Notes under the pieces: generated by a model
Seen by the model: the letters and a program-made list of their open reading frames with translations, nothing else
The model's database searches: none
Told to the model about the DNA's origin: nothing
Part shown: piece by piece, positions 10,938 through 19,596 of the stretch
Position numbering within the stretch: the first letter of the stretch is position 1
Layout: every line of letters starts with the position of its first letter
Origin: Neisseria subflava
GTDB lineage: Bacteria > Pseudomonadota > Gammaproteobacteria > Burkholderiales > Neisseriaceae
Direction: 5' to 3'
DNA length: 64,000 nt
Assembly: GCF_024205745.1 (NCBI RefSeq)
Contig: NZ_CP073117.1
Span: forward strand, 1,550,001 to 1,614,000
Made by a program: the position numbers and the translations under genes

Positions 10938-11325
10938 AAAGGCTCCTATTTATTCACATTAGGTAAAAGGAAAAATTCATACCAAATAAATTATTGATAT
11001 GAAAAAACTTCTTCATAAGAAGAAAGTTAATGATAGTGGCAATTTGGGAATGTTGGGTTGATATATGGCAAACATTTATCAAGCAATCATTTTTGATTAA
11101 ATGATTGCAATAAGAGGGTTGATTGTCTTTGTCGTCACTTTGAATAAGGGGGGCCGTCTGAAATTTCTTTCAGACGGCCTGTTTTATTTGATTATGTTGT
11201 AAAAAGTCTAAACTCTAATGAATAAAAGTATTTCTCAAGATGAAAGTAGTTGTTTGTAGCGTTGGAAAACATTAATATTGCTAAACGTGTTTTCACGAGA
11301 TTTTAACTTTGTTTTGGAGAGAATA
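10938..11325. other. 388-base divergent intergenic region, cah / porin
   Basis: No gene is seen. The region is AT-rich and carries the promoters of two divergent genes. A DUS hairpin lies at 11152-11185. The run GGGGGG at 11149-11153 abuts that DUS and is not placed like a phase-variable promoter tract, because no -10/-35 pair brackets it. Confidence 0.6.
11152..11185 (+). terminator. DUS hairpin upstream of porin
   Basis: GCCGTCTGAA 11153-11162 and TTCAGACGGC 11169-11178. It lies between divergent genes, so it may insulate the porin or simply be an uptake site. Confidence 0.5.
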
Positions 11326-12441
11326 ATGAAAAAATCGATTATCGCTTTGGTTATTGCCGGTTTGCCGCTGGCTGCCTCTGCAGAAGTGATTCTGTATGGT
11401 CAAATCAAAAGCAGCGTGACCGTCGGTCAGGTCAAAATCAAAGGCGATGCAGGTTCTGAAACCAGCTCCACCGCAACCAGCATTAATGACAATACCTCCC
11501 GCATCGGTTTCAAAGGCAGCGAGAACTTGGGCGGCGATTTGAAAGCCATTTGGCAGGTGGAACAAAAAACAGCCATTACCGGCGGTTCTCAAGGTTTTGC
11601 CACTCGTGATTCCTTCATCGGCCTGCAAGGTAACTTCGGTAAGATTCGCGCCGGTAAACTCAGCAATATGCTGAATGAAATGGACACCATCGATCCATGG
11701 ATGTACAAAACCAATGCCGCAGGCTTGGGCATCTTTACCCGTACCGGCAACCGTAACGCTGCCGTACGCTACGACAGCCCGGATTTCGGCGGATTCAAAT
11801 TCAACGTGTCTTACGCACCGCGCGACAACCGCAATCCTTCAGACAAATACACGCACTCCAAACCGGCCAAAGACCAATACACCGGCGGCGTGAGCTTCTC
11901 TAAAAACGGCTTTACCGCCAATGCGGCTTACGGCCACTACAACGGCGCGTACACCGACAAATCAGGCAAAGTCAAAGCGGCGCAAATCGCTAAAGTCGAA
12001 ACTTATTACGATAAAGACAATCTCTTTGTCGGCGGCGGCGTACACTATGCCAAAGGCCATGAGACAGCCAACAAATATTTAGGCTATTTCACCGATGATT
12101 TTAATCAGTACAAGGGTAGTGACATCACTACCGACACAGGCAAAGAGGAAGCCGTGAAAGTGGTTGATGCAGCGGTAACTGTCGGTTACAAATTCGGCAA
12201 CGTAACCCCACGCATTACTTACGCACATGGCTGGCCTGCCAAGGGCGTGAACAGCGGCGAAAAATTGGTGGATAAATTCGACCAAGTCGTTGTCGGCGGT
12301 CAATACACCTTCAGCAAACGCACCGGCGTAGTCGCCCAACTGGCGTATCTGAAAGTCGGCAACAAAACCCGTCTGACTGCGGCCAACAAAGGTGGCATTG
12401 AACAAAAAGCCGCTTCTGTAGGCCTGTATCACAAATTCTAA
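11326..12441 (+). CDS. major outer-membrane porin, neisserial PorB-like
   Basis: A trimeric beta-barrel porin of the neisserial family. The 371-residue precursor has a signal peptide (MKKSIIALVIAGLPLAASA, cut before EVILYGQI) and ends in the C-terminal Phe (LYHKF) needed for barrel assembly. Family motifs SRIGFKGSENLGGDLKAIWQVEQ (quoted in part: RIGFKG, AIWQVEQ) and RDSFIGLQGNFGKIRAGKL (in part: DSFIGL, GKIRAG) are present. The start at 11326 has GGAGA 5 bases upstream; a longer frame from 11278 lacks a site. The extracellular loops (for example residues 180-260) are Lys/Asp-rich. Confidence 0.9.
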   Translation: MKKSIIALVIAGLPLAASAEVILYGQIKSSVTVGQVKIKGDAGSETSSTATSINDNTSRIGFKGSENLGGDLKAIWQVEQKTAITGGSQGFATRDSFIGLQGNFGKIRAGKLSNMLNEMDTIDPWMYKTNAAGLGIFTRTGNRNAAVRYDSPDFGGFKFNVSYAPRDNRNPSDKYTHSKPAKDQYTGGVSFSKNGFTANAAYGHYNGAYTDKSGKVKAAQIAKVETYYDKDNLFVGGGVHYAKGHETANKYLGYFTDDFNQYKGSDITTDTGKEEAVKVVDAAVTVGYKFGNVTPRITYAHGWPAKGVNSGEKLVDKFDQVVVGGQYTFSKRTGVVAQLAYLKVGNKTRLTAANKGGIEQKAASVGLYHKF

Positions 12442-12458
12442 GCTGTTTTACAAAAACA

Positions 12459-12489
12459 AGGCCGTCTGAAATTTCAGACGGCCTTTTTG
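12459..12489. terminator. bidirectional DUS terminator, porin / CNP1-like
   Basis: GCCGTCTGAA 12461-12470 and TTCAGACGGC 12473-12482 with a 2-base gap, then TTTTT. The flanking genes converge here. Confidence 0.85.
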
Positions 12490-12503
12490 TTGATTGAACA
12501 GGT

Positions 12504-13115
12504 TTATTTGTTGTGGTTGCTCAGCGTTGTGCCGTGACGGCCGCCACGTTCTTTCAAACGTTGTACCAAGCCTTCGACCGTTGTCGGCATGCCGTCGATA
12601 CAGAATGCCTGATACAGGGCGGTGTGCAGGGCGTCGTTGCGGCTGAACGCATTGCCGATCAGCTTCCAATCGCCTTTGCGCGGCTCAATCCAGCGGCGGT
12701 TTACTGTATCGCCGTAAGCGAATACTTTGTAAGACGAACGCTTGTCGTTGCTGTAAGTAAAGGATGTGCGGGCGCAATAGAGGTCTTCGACGGAGAGGTT
12801 GTCGTAGCCTTTGTCGGAGCGCACGTTTAAGATGTAGCGGATGCTGTTGTCCGGCGCAGGCATGATTTGCAGGCTGCTGAGCAGGATTCTGGGCTGCTTG
12901 CCGTAGGTTTCGTTGACATAGAGGTCGAACCAATCGCCCGATTGGGTATCGGGCAGGGGCGGCAACTCGGCTTTGTGTTCTTTAAATTCGCGTGCGGCAA
13001 CTTCTTCAGGGCTTTCTTGATAACGCGTGTTGGTCAGCGTATCTTTTTGGCTGAAACCCAAAGCAAATGCTTGAGTCGCGGCAAGGCTGAGAGCAAGAAG
13101 GGCAAAACGGCGCAT
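12504..13115 (-). CDS. CNP1-like exported protein of unknown function
   Basis: This 203-residue protein has a signal peptide (MRRFALLALSLAATQAFA). The mature part resembles the CNP1 (cryptic neisserial protein 1) family, whose role is unknown. Seen motifs include DWFDLYVNETYGKQPRILLSS (quoted in part: DWFDLYV, QPRILLSS) and two Cys (LYCARTS and AFCIDG) that could form a disulfide. The start at 13115 is preferred over an upstream one because GGAG lies just before it and the signal peptide then begins properly. It converges on the porin terminator. Confidence 0.8.
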   Translation of the reverse strand: MRRFALLALSLAATQAFALGFSQKDTLTNTRYQESPEEVAAREFKEHKAELPPLPDTQSGDWFDLYVNETYGKQPRILLSSLQIMPAPDNSIRYILNVRSDKGYDNLSVEDLYCARTSFTYSNDKRSSYKVFAYGDTVNRRWIEPRKGDWKLIGNAFSRNDALHTALYQAFCIDGMPTTVEGLVQRLKERGGRHGTTLSNHNK

Positions 13116-13182
13116 AGACAGCTCCAAAGTGAAAAACGGCTTTATTTTATGGGCTTGCAGGGTGGGGTGCAAGTAAGTGCGG

Positions 13183-13188
13183 TATAAT
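13183..13188 (+). promoter_or_regulatory. candidate -10 box for the tusA-like gene
   Basis: A perfect TATAAT lies 37 bases before the tusA-like start in the divergent gap. No convincing -35 was found at 16-18 bases. Confidence 0.35.
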
Positions 13189-13224
13189 TGACGTTAATTC
13201 TGATTAATATGACGAGTTTTCATC

Positions 13225-13449
13225 ATGAATACACAAACTCTGGATGTCATCGGTTTGAAATGCCCTCTGCCGATTTTGCGTGCCAAAAAAGCTTTGGCGC
13301 AAATGCAGGAGGGCGAAGTGCTGACCGTATTGGCCACCGATGGCGGCGCGCCCGGCGATTTTGAAGCGTTTTGCCGTCAGACCGGACATGTTTTGTTGGA
13401 ATCGAGCGAGGCCGACGGCGTGTTCAAGCTGGTGTTGAAGCACAAATAA
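13225..13449 (+). CDS. TusA-family sulfur carrier protein
   Basis: This 74-residue protein has the TusA fold signature: LDVIGLKCPLPILRAKKAL near residues 6-24, with the sulfur-accepting Cys in the CPLP motif. TusA-like proteins accept persulfide sulfur from a cysteine desulfurase and pass it to tRNA thiolation, molybdenum cofactor or other acceptors. The downstream lipoprotein starts 13 bases after its stop, so the two are likely co-transcribed. True TusA or a paralogue cannot be decided here. Confidence 0.85.
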   Translation: MNTQTLDVIGLKCPLPILRAKKALAQMQEGEVLTVLATDGGAPGDFEAFCRQTGHVLLESSEADGVFKLVLKHK

Positions 13450-13451
13450 AG

Positions 13452-13461
13452 GCCGTCTGAA
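13452..13461 (+). repeat. DUS directly abutting a start codon
   Basis: GCCGTCTGAA ends at the base before the ATG at 13462; the preceding AAAG/G supplies the ribosome-binding site. Confidence 0.8.
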
Positions 13462-14055
13462 ATGTCTAAAGCTGTCGCGTTGTCTGCCGTTGTATTGGCT
13501 GTCTGCCTGAGTGCATGTGGCAATGAAGGTGTTTTACCGCAGAACGTTGCCGATTATGCTCAAAATGTAACCGACTTATTCCGCCAAAGCTGCGTGGCCG
13601 CAGACGGCGATGCCGCCCTTGTCGGCGAGTTTGCCAATGCCAACAAACTGGTTTTATTGTCGAAAAAAGAGATTGCCGATTTGCCTGCCGGAATGATGGA
13701 TTTGGAGGCATTAAGCATTTGGAAGAAAACGGTAAACGGCGCAGATTATTATTTGAGCCTGACCGAAGACAGTTGCAGCGTGCGCACGGCTAAAGCCGAC
13801 GACCATCTGATTTTTAAACAATTTTTGGCTTTAGCAGAAAATCCGCCGCAAGGTTTGAACGCTGAATTGCGTGCCGATAATTTGGCGGAAACCCCGTTGC
13901 CTATGCGTCAGATTTCCTACGCATGGCGCGCATCCGGCAGTCCGAAAGAAACCTTGCTGACCGTTAAAACAACGTCGTCCGAGCATTTTCCGGTACAGGC
14001 TGTTTTTTATTTGACCCATCATTCTTACGACAATAAGGCCCCCGTTTTGCCTTAG
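13462..14055 (+). CDS. putative lipoprotein of unknown function
   Basis: The 197-residue product has a lipoprotein signal peptide with lipobox LSAC, Cys19 being the lipidation site, so a membrane-anchored periplasmic or outer-membrane location is likely. I do not recognise the mature domain. Two further Cys (QSCVAAD and EDSCSVRT) could form a disulfide. The ATG directly follows a DUS: the AAAGG that begins the AAAGGCCGTCTGAA block is the only Shine-Dalgarno-like site. It lies 13 bases after the tusA-like stop, suggesting one transcript. Confidence 0.7.
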   Translation: MSKAVALSAVVLAVCLSACGNEGVLPQNVADYAQNVTDLFRQSCVAADGDAALVGEFANANKLVLLSKKEIADLPAGMMDLEALSIWKKTVNGADYYLSLTEDSCSVRTAKADDHLIFKQFLALAENPPQGLNAELRADNLAETPLPMRQISYAWRASGSPKETLLTVKTTSSEHFPVQAVFYLTHHSYDNKAPVLP

Positions 14056-14152
14056 GCCGGTTGACGATTGAAACACCAAATTAATAGAAACCGTTACCGC
14101 CGAATAAAGGCCGTCTGAAACATTATCAAACCAAACCACTCGAAAGTAAGCT

Positions 14153-15187
14153 ATGCAAACCCTGACCATCATCCGCCCCGACGATATGCACTTACACCTG
14201 CGCGACGGCGACGCGCTCAAAGCCGTTGCTCCGTACACCGCCCGACAAATGGGCCGCGCGGTTATCATGCCCAACCTGAAGCCGCCTGTCGTCAGCGTTG
14301 CCGATGCCCAAGCATACAAAGAGCGCATTATGGCCGCCTTGCCCGAAGGCAGCACCTTCCAGCCGTTGATGACGCTTTATTTGACCGACAATGCCACTCC
14401 CGAACTCGTGCGTGAAGCCAAGGCTGCCGGTATTGTGGCTTTCAAACTTTATCCAGCAGGTGCGACCACCAATTCCGATTCCGGCGTGACCGACTTGTTT
14501 AAGCTGATTCCCGTGTTGGAAGAAATGGCGAAACAGGGCATTTTGTTCTTGGTTCACGGCGAAGTAACCGATCCTGAAATCGATATTTTCGACCGCGAAG
14601 CTGCCTTTATCGAACGCGTGATGAAGCCGGTTTTGGCGCAAGTGCCAAACCTTAAAGTCGTGTTTGAACACATCACCACTGCCGAAGCCGCCCGACTGGT
14701 ATTGGAAGCAGGCGATAATGTGGCTGCGTCTGTGACGCCGCAACACTTGCTGCTCAACCGCAACGATCTTTTGGTCGGCGGTGTGCGTCCTCATCATTTC
14801 TGCCTGCCCGTACTCAAACGCGAAACCCACCGTCAGGCTTTGGTTGCCGCCGTTACCGGCGATAAGGCGCACAAATTCTTCCTCGGTACGGATTCTGCGC
14901 CACATGCTAAAACCGCCAAAGAAAATGCTTGTGGTTGCGCCGGTATGTTCAGCGCGATGACTGCCATTGAGCTTTATGCCGAAGTGTTTGAGAAAGCAGG
15001 CGCGTTGGACAAACTGGAAGCCTTTGCTTCTAAAAACGGCCCGCGTTTCTACGGTCTGCCTGAAAATTCCGATACCATCACATTGGTCAAACAAACACAA
15101 ACCGTACCTGCCAGCGTGCCTTACGGCGATGGAGAGCTTGTACCGATGAGGGCTGGCGGCGAGATTGGATGGACGGTGCAATATTAA
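14153..15187 (+). CDS. pyrC: dihydroorotase
   Basis: PyrC closes carbamoyl-aspartate to dihydroorotate in pyrimidine synthesis. The 344-residue class II enzyme shows the metal ligands in [10 protein letters not shown] (residues 10-19), the carboxylated Lys in [11 protein letters not shown], His in VHGEVTD and EHITT, and the catalytic Asp in LGTDSAPH. The length is that of E. coli PyrC. A DUS lies 36-45 bases before the start. It is not linked to other pyr genes here; pyrG lies 4 kb away in a separate unit. Confidence 0.95.
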   Translation: MQTLTIIRPDDMHLHLRDGDALKAVAPYTARQMGRAVIMPNLKPPVVSVADAQAYKERIMAALPEGSTFQPLMTLYLTDNATPELVREAKAAGIVAFKLYPAGATTNSDSGVTDLFKLIPVLEEMAKQGILFLVHGEVTDPEIDIFDREAAFIERVMKPVLAQVPNLKVVFEHITTAEAARLVLEAGDNVAASVTPQHLLLNRNDLLVGGVRPHHFCLPVLKRETHRQALVAAVTGDKAHKFFLGTDSAPHAKTAKENACGCAGMFSAMTAIELYAEVFEKAGALDKLEAFASKNGPRFYGLPENSDTITLVKQTQTVPASVPYGDGELVPMRAGGEIGWTVQY

Positions 15188-15210
15188 ATTTGCCGTCAAT
15201 AAGGCATAAA

Positions 15211-15248
15211 AAGAAACAACCTGCTTGAAAGGCAGGTTGTTTTTTATT
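15211..15248 (+). terminator. rho-independent terminator after pyrC
   Basis: AACAACCTGC (15215-15224) pairs with GCAGGTTGTT (15232-15241) and is followed by TTTTT. Confidence 0.9.
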
Positions 15249-15252
15249 GTTG

Positions 15253-15299
15253 TTCAGACGGCCTGTTATGGAGAGGGGAGGCACACTAGGCCGTCTGAA
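15253..15299. repeat. outward DUS pair between pyrC and hydrolase
   Basis: TTCAGACGGC 15253-15262 and GCCGTCTGAA 15290-15299. The pair can form a stem but has no T tract on either side. Confidence 0.6.
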
Positions 15300-15319
15300 A
15301 ACTAAATTATATTGCGTGT

Positions 15320-15883
15320 TTATTCGGTCAACATGGGTTTCAGCGCTTCCCAAGCCTGCGGCAGTTGGGTAAAGCCGTCCGAGGCCATCAAATGGCCGCC
15401 TTCGGGGATATGGGTAACAGGGCTTTTGAGTTTGGCCGCCATGTCCAAAGTCAGTTCGGGCGGAACATGGGTGTCGTTGTCGGAAACCAGGCAGTGTTTG
15501 GGCATGTCGATTTTGCGCAGGATGTCGAAATCGGGGGACGCTGCTTTAATGTAGGCATCGAGCGCAGGAAGAGGCGGCAGCGTATCGGTAAAACCGGCGG
15601 CAAGCAGCAGGCCGCCGATTTTTTGCGGCTGTTGGCGGCTGAGGAAGTGAAGGAGGGTAATGCAACCGAGGCTGTGGCCGACTAGGAAGGTATGGGCATC
15701 GGGCTTGCCGATGTGCTGGTCAAGGGTAAACTGCCACGCGGTCGTGCTTGGTTTGTCGGGATTGGGCATGGCGAGGGAAATTGCTTGTGCGCCGGTGCTT
15801 TTGATTTGGGTGCAAAGCCAGTCAAACCAGTTGCCGTGCGGATTGCCTTCAAAGCCATGTACGATATAAACGCGTCGATTCAT
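15320..15883 (-). CDS. RBBP9/YdeN-type alpha/beta hydrolase
   Basis: This 187-residue serine hydrolase begins with the oxyanion strand RVYIVHGFEGNPHGNW and has the nucleophile elbow GHSLG near residue 68. The catalytic Asp and His are probably in DNDTHVPPE and EGGHLMASDG. The compact size without a lid domain fits the RBBP9/YdeN family, whose substrates are mostly unknown. GGAGGAG lies just before the start. It converges on pyrC. Esterase activity is inferred from the family. Confidence 0.85.
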   Translation of the reverse strand: MNRRVYIVHGFEGNPHGNWFDWLCTQIKSTGAQAISLAMPNPDKPSTTAWQFTLDQHIGKPDAHTFLVGHSLGCITLLHFLSRQQPQKIGGLLLAAGFTDTLPPLPALDAYIKAASPDFDILRKIDMPKHCLVSDNDTHVPPELTLDMAAKLKSPVTHIPEGGHLMASDGFTQLPQAWEALKPMLTE

Positions 15884-16115
15884 GTTTCTCCTCCTTCAGA
15901 CGGCCTGAGACTTTTGTCTAAATCTCTGCCTGTAAGCGTTTATTATACCATGTTTGTTTATGTTTTATTGTTTGTCGCTTTGTTAGGATGATTGATTAAG
16001 CTTTTGTTGTTAAATAATATTTGCAAGAATAATAAAGCAAACAACACGGCAGGGGCGGATGGCTTTGCCGTGTTGTTCGGGTTTGAAATATATAGGGGCC
16101 GTCTGAAAAACAGGT

Positions 16116-17030
16116 TTAGAAATAGCCTTGTTTTTTACGCTCTTCCATTGCCGCTTCCGATACGCGGTCGTCCATGCGCGTGGCGCTGCGTTCGGAAATG
16201 GTTGCGGCTGCGGTTTCAGCAATAATGTCTTCGGGCGTGGCGGCGGTACTGGCAACAGGGCAGGTGCAGGAAATATCGCCGACGGTGCGGAAGCGGACAT
16301 CGCGGATTTGGGCAACTTCGCCTTCGCGTTTTGGGGTCAACGGGGTAACGGGAACGAGCAGGCCGTTTCGTTCGACCACTTCGCGTTTGTGGGTGTAATA
16401 AATCGGCGGCAGGGCGAGTTTTTCGCGTGCGATGTATTGCCAGATGTCCAATTCCGTCCAGTTGGAAATCGGGAACACGCGCATGTTTTCGCCTTGAAAC
16501 AGGCGCGTATTGTAGAGCGACCATAATTCGGGACGTTGGTTTTTAGGATCCCATTGGCCGAACTCGTCGCGGAAAGAGAAGATGCGCTCTTTGGCGCGCG
16601 CTTTTTCTTCATCGCGGCGTGCACCGCCCATCAGCGCATCAAAGCCTTGTTCTTCAATGGTTTCAACCAGCGTAACGGCTTGGGCAGCGTTGCGTGAATC
16701 GGTTTCGCGGCGCAAGACGACGCTGCCTTTGCGGATGGATTCTTCTACGCTGCCGACCACAAGTTGTACGCCGGTACGCGCGACCGTTTCATCGCGGAAC
16801 TGAATTACTTCGGGGTAATTGTGGCCGGTATCGACGTGCAGGAGTTTGAACGGCAGCTTCAACGGACGGCCTTCGATTTGGAAGGCTTTGACGGCAAGCG
16901 CCAGCAATACGACGGAGTCTTTGCCGCCGGAAAACAGCAAGGCCGGATTTTGGGCATTGGCAATGACTTCGCGGATGATGTAGATAGACTCGGCTTCGAG
17001 CCAGTCGAGGTGGTGGTTTTGGATAGACAT
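16116..17030 (-). CDS. cysD: sulfate adenylyltransferase subunit 2
   Basis: CysD with the GTPase CysN makes adenylylsulfate from sulfate and ATP, the first step of sulfate assimilation. The 304-residue product has the PP-loop FSGGKDSVVLL near residue 28, the LHVDTGHNYPE segment and the GARRDEEKARAKER motif, and ends in the usual Arg/Lys-rich tail. The start at 17030 (MSIQNHHLDWLEAESI) matches the family N-terminus; an upstream ATG adds 28 unlikely residues. No cysN follows: the next gene downstream is an unrelated hydrolase 232 bases away. Confidence 0.92.
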   Translation of the reverse strand: MSIQNHHLDWLEAESIYIIREVIANAQNPALLFSGGKDSVVLLALAVKAFQIEGRPLKLPFKLLHVDTGHNYPEVIQFRDETVARTGVQLVVGSVEESIRKGSVVLRRETDSRNAAQAVTLVETIEEQGFDALMGGARRDEEKARAKERIFSFRDEFGQWDPKNQRPELWSLYNTRLFQGENMRVFPISNWTELDIWQYIAREKLALPPIYYTHKREVVERNGLLVPVTPLTPKREGEVAQIRDVRFRTVGDISCTCPVASTAATPEDIIAETAAATISERSATRMDDRVSEAAMEERKKQGYF

Positions 17031-17135
17031 TTTTTCTCTCTTTGCAACCTTGGCAACAGTCGATACTTTAGTGAGGCCGTCTGAAAAAGGGAAAGAATGG
17101 TTTGTTTGTTGCAAAGATGTTTTTGTTATATTGCA

Positions 17136-17160
17136 AGGCCGTGTTTTTCAGACGGCCTTT
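17136..17160. repeat. hairpin including a DUS, cysD / trhA divergent gap
   Basis: AAGGCCGT (17136-17143) pairs with ACGGCCTT (17152-17159) around the reverse DUS at 17148-17157. Another DUS lies at 17076-17085. The gap is divergent, so an insulating or uptake role is more likely than termination. Confidence 0.5.
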
Positions 17161-17246
17161 GTGCTTTAACTTATTTTTAACCCGATTTCTCTGACGAAGC
17201 GCCTGTCTTAGCGTACACTTTGGTTTTTTAGAAATGAGAATGGTTT

Positions 17247-17873
17247 ATGTATCACGGCGAGAGATTTAATGCGTACAGCCATTTGGCCGGTTTCTTGTTG
17301 GCAGTGGCGGCCTTGGTGCTGATGCTGGTGAAAGCGGTGGAATCGGCGGACAGCTATCGGATTGCCGGTGCACTGACTTACGGAGTCTGCCTGCTGCTCC
17401 TGTATTTGGGCTCAACCTTATACCACAGTATTCCGCAGCCGAAAGCCAAGGCGATTTTGCAAAAGGTCGATCATTGCATGATTTATCTTTTGATTGCAGG
17501 CAGTTATACGCCGTTTACGCTGATTACCCTGCACGGCGGCTGGGGCTGGTCGCTTTTCGGCGTGTCGTGGGGACTGGCTTTGCTGGGTATTGTTCAGGAG
17601 CTGACGATCGGGCGTAAAAGCGAGAAACGGCTGCTGTCAATGGTGATTTATGTGTTGATGGGCTGGCTGATTGTCGTGGCGGTATGGCCGCTGATACAGT
17701 CGCTTTCGGCCGGCGGATTATTTTGGCTGGTGTTGGGCGGCGTATTGTATAGCGCGGGGATTTATTGGTTTATCAACGATACGAAAATCCGCCACGGCCA
17801 CGGTATCTGGCACTTATTTGTCTTGGCAGGCAGTTTGACGCAATTTATCAGCATTTATTTTTATGTGTTGTAG
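17247..17873 (+). CDS. trhA: TrhA / hemolysin III family membrane protein
   Basis: The 208-residue protein has about seven transmembrane helices and the PAQR-family pattern: ERFNAYSHLAGF, the SxLYHS motif (here STLYHSIP) with conserved His, and HGIWHLFVLAG near the end, whose His residues with the earlier Asp (KVDHCMIY) form the putative metal site. Bacterial members are linked to membrane lipid homeostasis; the old name hemolysin III rests on one heterologous assay. It stands alone between the cysD divergence and a strong terminator. Confidence 0.85.
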   Translation: MYHGERFNAYSHLAGFLLAVAALVLMLVKAVESADSYRIAGALTYGVCLLLLYLGSTLYHSIPQPKAKAILQKVDHCMIYLLIAGSYTPFTLITLHGGWGWSLFGVSWGLALLGIVQELTIGRKSEKRLLSMVIYVLMGWLIVVAVWPLIQSLSAGGLFWLVLGGVLYSAGIYWFINDTKIRHGHGIWHLFVLAGSLTQFISIYFYVL

Positions 17874-17892
17874 TTTCAGACGGCCTGAAATA

Positions 17893-17925
17893 AAAAACCT
17901 CTCAGTTTGACTGAGAGGTTTTTAT
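17893..17925. terminator. bidirectional terminator, trhA / alanine symporter
   Basis: AAAAACCTCTCAG-TTTGA-CTGAGAGGTTTTT is a perfect stem with A and T tracts, placed between converging genes. A reverse DUS precedes it at 17876-17885. Confidence 0.92.
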
Positions 17926-17931
17926 TTGTCG

Positions 17932-19362
17932 TCAACCTGGGTTTTTGTCGTGGAATTCGTGGAATTCATAGTTGTAGGTCAGCTCTTTTCCGGCTTTGGT
18001 TTGCGCCAGATAATCGTCGTAAACCGCACGGATTTCCTTACGCAGCAGGAAGAGGGCGATTAAGTTTGGCAAGACCATAAAGCCGTTGAACATATCGGAC
18101 ATACTCCAAACCAAATCCACTTTGCCTAAGGTACCCAATACGATGGCCGCCAAAACCAGTGCGCGGTAGATGCCCAAGTGTTTGCCGCGGAACAGGAAGC
18201 GGATATTGGATTCGCCGAAGTAGTACCAGCCGATGATGGTGGTAAAGGCGAAGAAGGTCAGACAGACGGCGAGCAGTTGCGAACCGAAACCCGGGAAAGC
18301 TTTGTTAAACGCCAGTTGGGTAACCGCAGCGCCGGTTTCGCCGGACAAGTTGGCGTCGGTCAGCAGGATAATCAGCGCGGTTGCCGTGCAGACCATCAGC
18401 GTATCGATAAAAATACCGATAAATGCAGCCATACCTTGTTGCACAGGGTGTTTGACGTTGGCGGTCGCATGAGCGTGCGGGGTAGAACCCATACCGGCCT
18501 CATTGGAAAACAGGCCGCGTGCCACACCGAAGCGGACTGCCTCGCGCATACCGATACCGGCCGCACCGCCCAATACCGCTTCAGGATTGAAAGCGGCGAC
18601 AAAAATATTGTGGAACATCGGGATGATGTGGTCGGAGAATTTGAACAAAATAATCACGGCACACAAGATGTAAATCACCGCCATAAACGGCACGACAAAT
18701 TGCGCGATACCGGCAATGCGGTTGATGCCGCCGATGATGATCAGGCCGGCGAATATCGCCAAAGCAATGCCGACAACCATCGGAGGAATATCGAAAGCCA
18801 AATTCATCGCAGAGGCGATGGAGTTGGATTGAGTCGCATTGCCGATGAAGCCCAGTGCGATAATCAAGGCGATGGAGAAAAAGCCGGACAGGAAACGCGC
18901 CGCGCCACGGCCGATTTTCGGGGTCAGGCCGTGCGTAATGTAAAACGCAGGACCACCGATATATTTGCCGTGGCTGACTACGCGGTATTTTTGCGCCAAA
19001 ACGGCTTCTGCAAAAATGGTAGACATGCCCAAAATGGCAGACAACCACATCCAAAAAATGGCACCCGGGCCGCCGGCGGTAATCGCAGTAGCGACACCGG
19101 CAACGTTACCGGTACCGATTTGCGCGGAAATCGCCACGGCAAGCGCTTGAAATTGAGACAGGGATTTGCCTTCGTGGTCTTTGTCTTTTTTGCTGAACAA
19201 GCCGCCGAAAACGGATTTGAAACCCGTCCCCAATTTGGTCACTTGGGGCGCGCCCAAGTACAGGGTAAAAAACAGGCCGATACCGATTAAGGCATAAATC
19301 AGCAGGTAGTCCCAAAGAACCTGATTGACTGCACCCACCAGAGCAGACAATATTTCTTCCAT
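17932..19362 (-). CDS. alanine/glycine:cation symporter family protein (AGCS)
   Basis: This 476-residue inner-membrane carrier has about eleven hydrophobic helices and AGCS signatures: GTGNVAGVATAITAGGPGAIFWMW (quoted in part: GTGNVAGVA, GGPGAIFWM), GLFSNEAGMGSTPHAHA and the FGWYYFGE-like IGWYYFGESN. The family takes up alanine or glycine with Na+ or H+. The start at 19362 has AAAGG 8 bases upstream and begins at the family N-terminus; a longer frame from 19464 would overlap a small ORF in the leader. It converges on trhA. Confidence 0.9.
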   Translation of the reverse strand: MEEILSALVGAVNQVLWDYLLIYALIGIGLFFTLYLGAPQVTKLGTGFKSVFGGLFSKKDKDHEGKSLSQFQALAVAISAQIGTGNVAGVATAITAGGPGAIFWMWLSAILGMSTIFAEAVLAQKYRVVSHGKYIGGPAFYITHGLTPKIGRGAARFLSGFFSIALIIALGFIGNATQSNSIASAMNLAFDIPPMVVGIALAIFAGLIIIGGINRIAGIAQFVVPFMAVIYILCAVIILFKFSDHIIPMFHNIFVAAFNPEAVLGGAAGIGMREAVRFGVARGLFSNEAGMGSTPHAHATANVKHPVQQGMAAFIGIFIDTLMVCTATALIILLTDANLSGETGAAVTQLAFNKAFPGFGSQLLAVCLTFFAFTTIIGWYYFGESNIRFLFRGKHLGIYRALVLAAIVLGTLGKVDLVWSMSDMFNGFMVLPNLIALFLLRKEIRAVYDDYLAQTKAGKELTYNYEFHEFHDKNPG

Positions 19363-19418
19363 AATAAAACCTTTAATAAAAACAATAAAAATAAAATGAT
19401 ACGGGTAACTACTCCCAC

Positions 19419-19511
19419 TCATTTTTCGCGTTTGGCAATATCGGCGAGCAGACCGTTTTGCCATTCGATACCGGTTAAGTTGTTAACAATTTTGACCGAT
19501 TTTGTCATCAT
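19419..19511 (-). CDS. candidate 30-residue small ORF in the symporter leader
   Basis: Two tandem ATG codons open a 30-codon frame, MMTKSVKIVNNLTG... ending ...LLADIAKREK, with AAGG 8 bases before the first ATG. It ends 56 bases before the symporter start and is on the same strand. I do not recognise it. It may be a small protein, a leader peptide controlling the symporter, or a decayed gene end. Its coding status is unproven. Confidence 0.35.
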   Translation of the reverse strand: MMTKSVKIVNNLTGIEWQNGLLADIAKREK

Positions 19512-19596
19512 ACCGTAAACCTTCGTGAATTAAAACGAAAAACTGACAAAGGTTTGCCGCAAATGTGCTTCTTTATTTAAAAAAGGTTTTTTTGTT

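Noticed and set aside
11147..11156. G-run before the porin as a phase-variation tract
   Set aside because: Six G residues joined to a DUS; too short for efficient slippage and not between promoter boxes.
14192..15199. 335-codon - strand frame over pyrC
   Set aside because: It is antisense to dihydroorotase with all catalytic motifs intact; low-complexity His/Gly/Phe composition marks a shadow.
15992..16225. Possible cysN remnant downstream of cysD
   Set aside because: Translation in all frames shows no GTPase motif (no GxxxxGKS or NKxD); the region is AT-rich noncoding.
18178..19290. 370-codon open frame on + across the alanine symporter
   Set aside because: It lies opposite a clear AGCS gene, has no domain or membrane pattern and is His/Arg/Gly-rich, the usual antisense shadow of a membrane protein gene.
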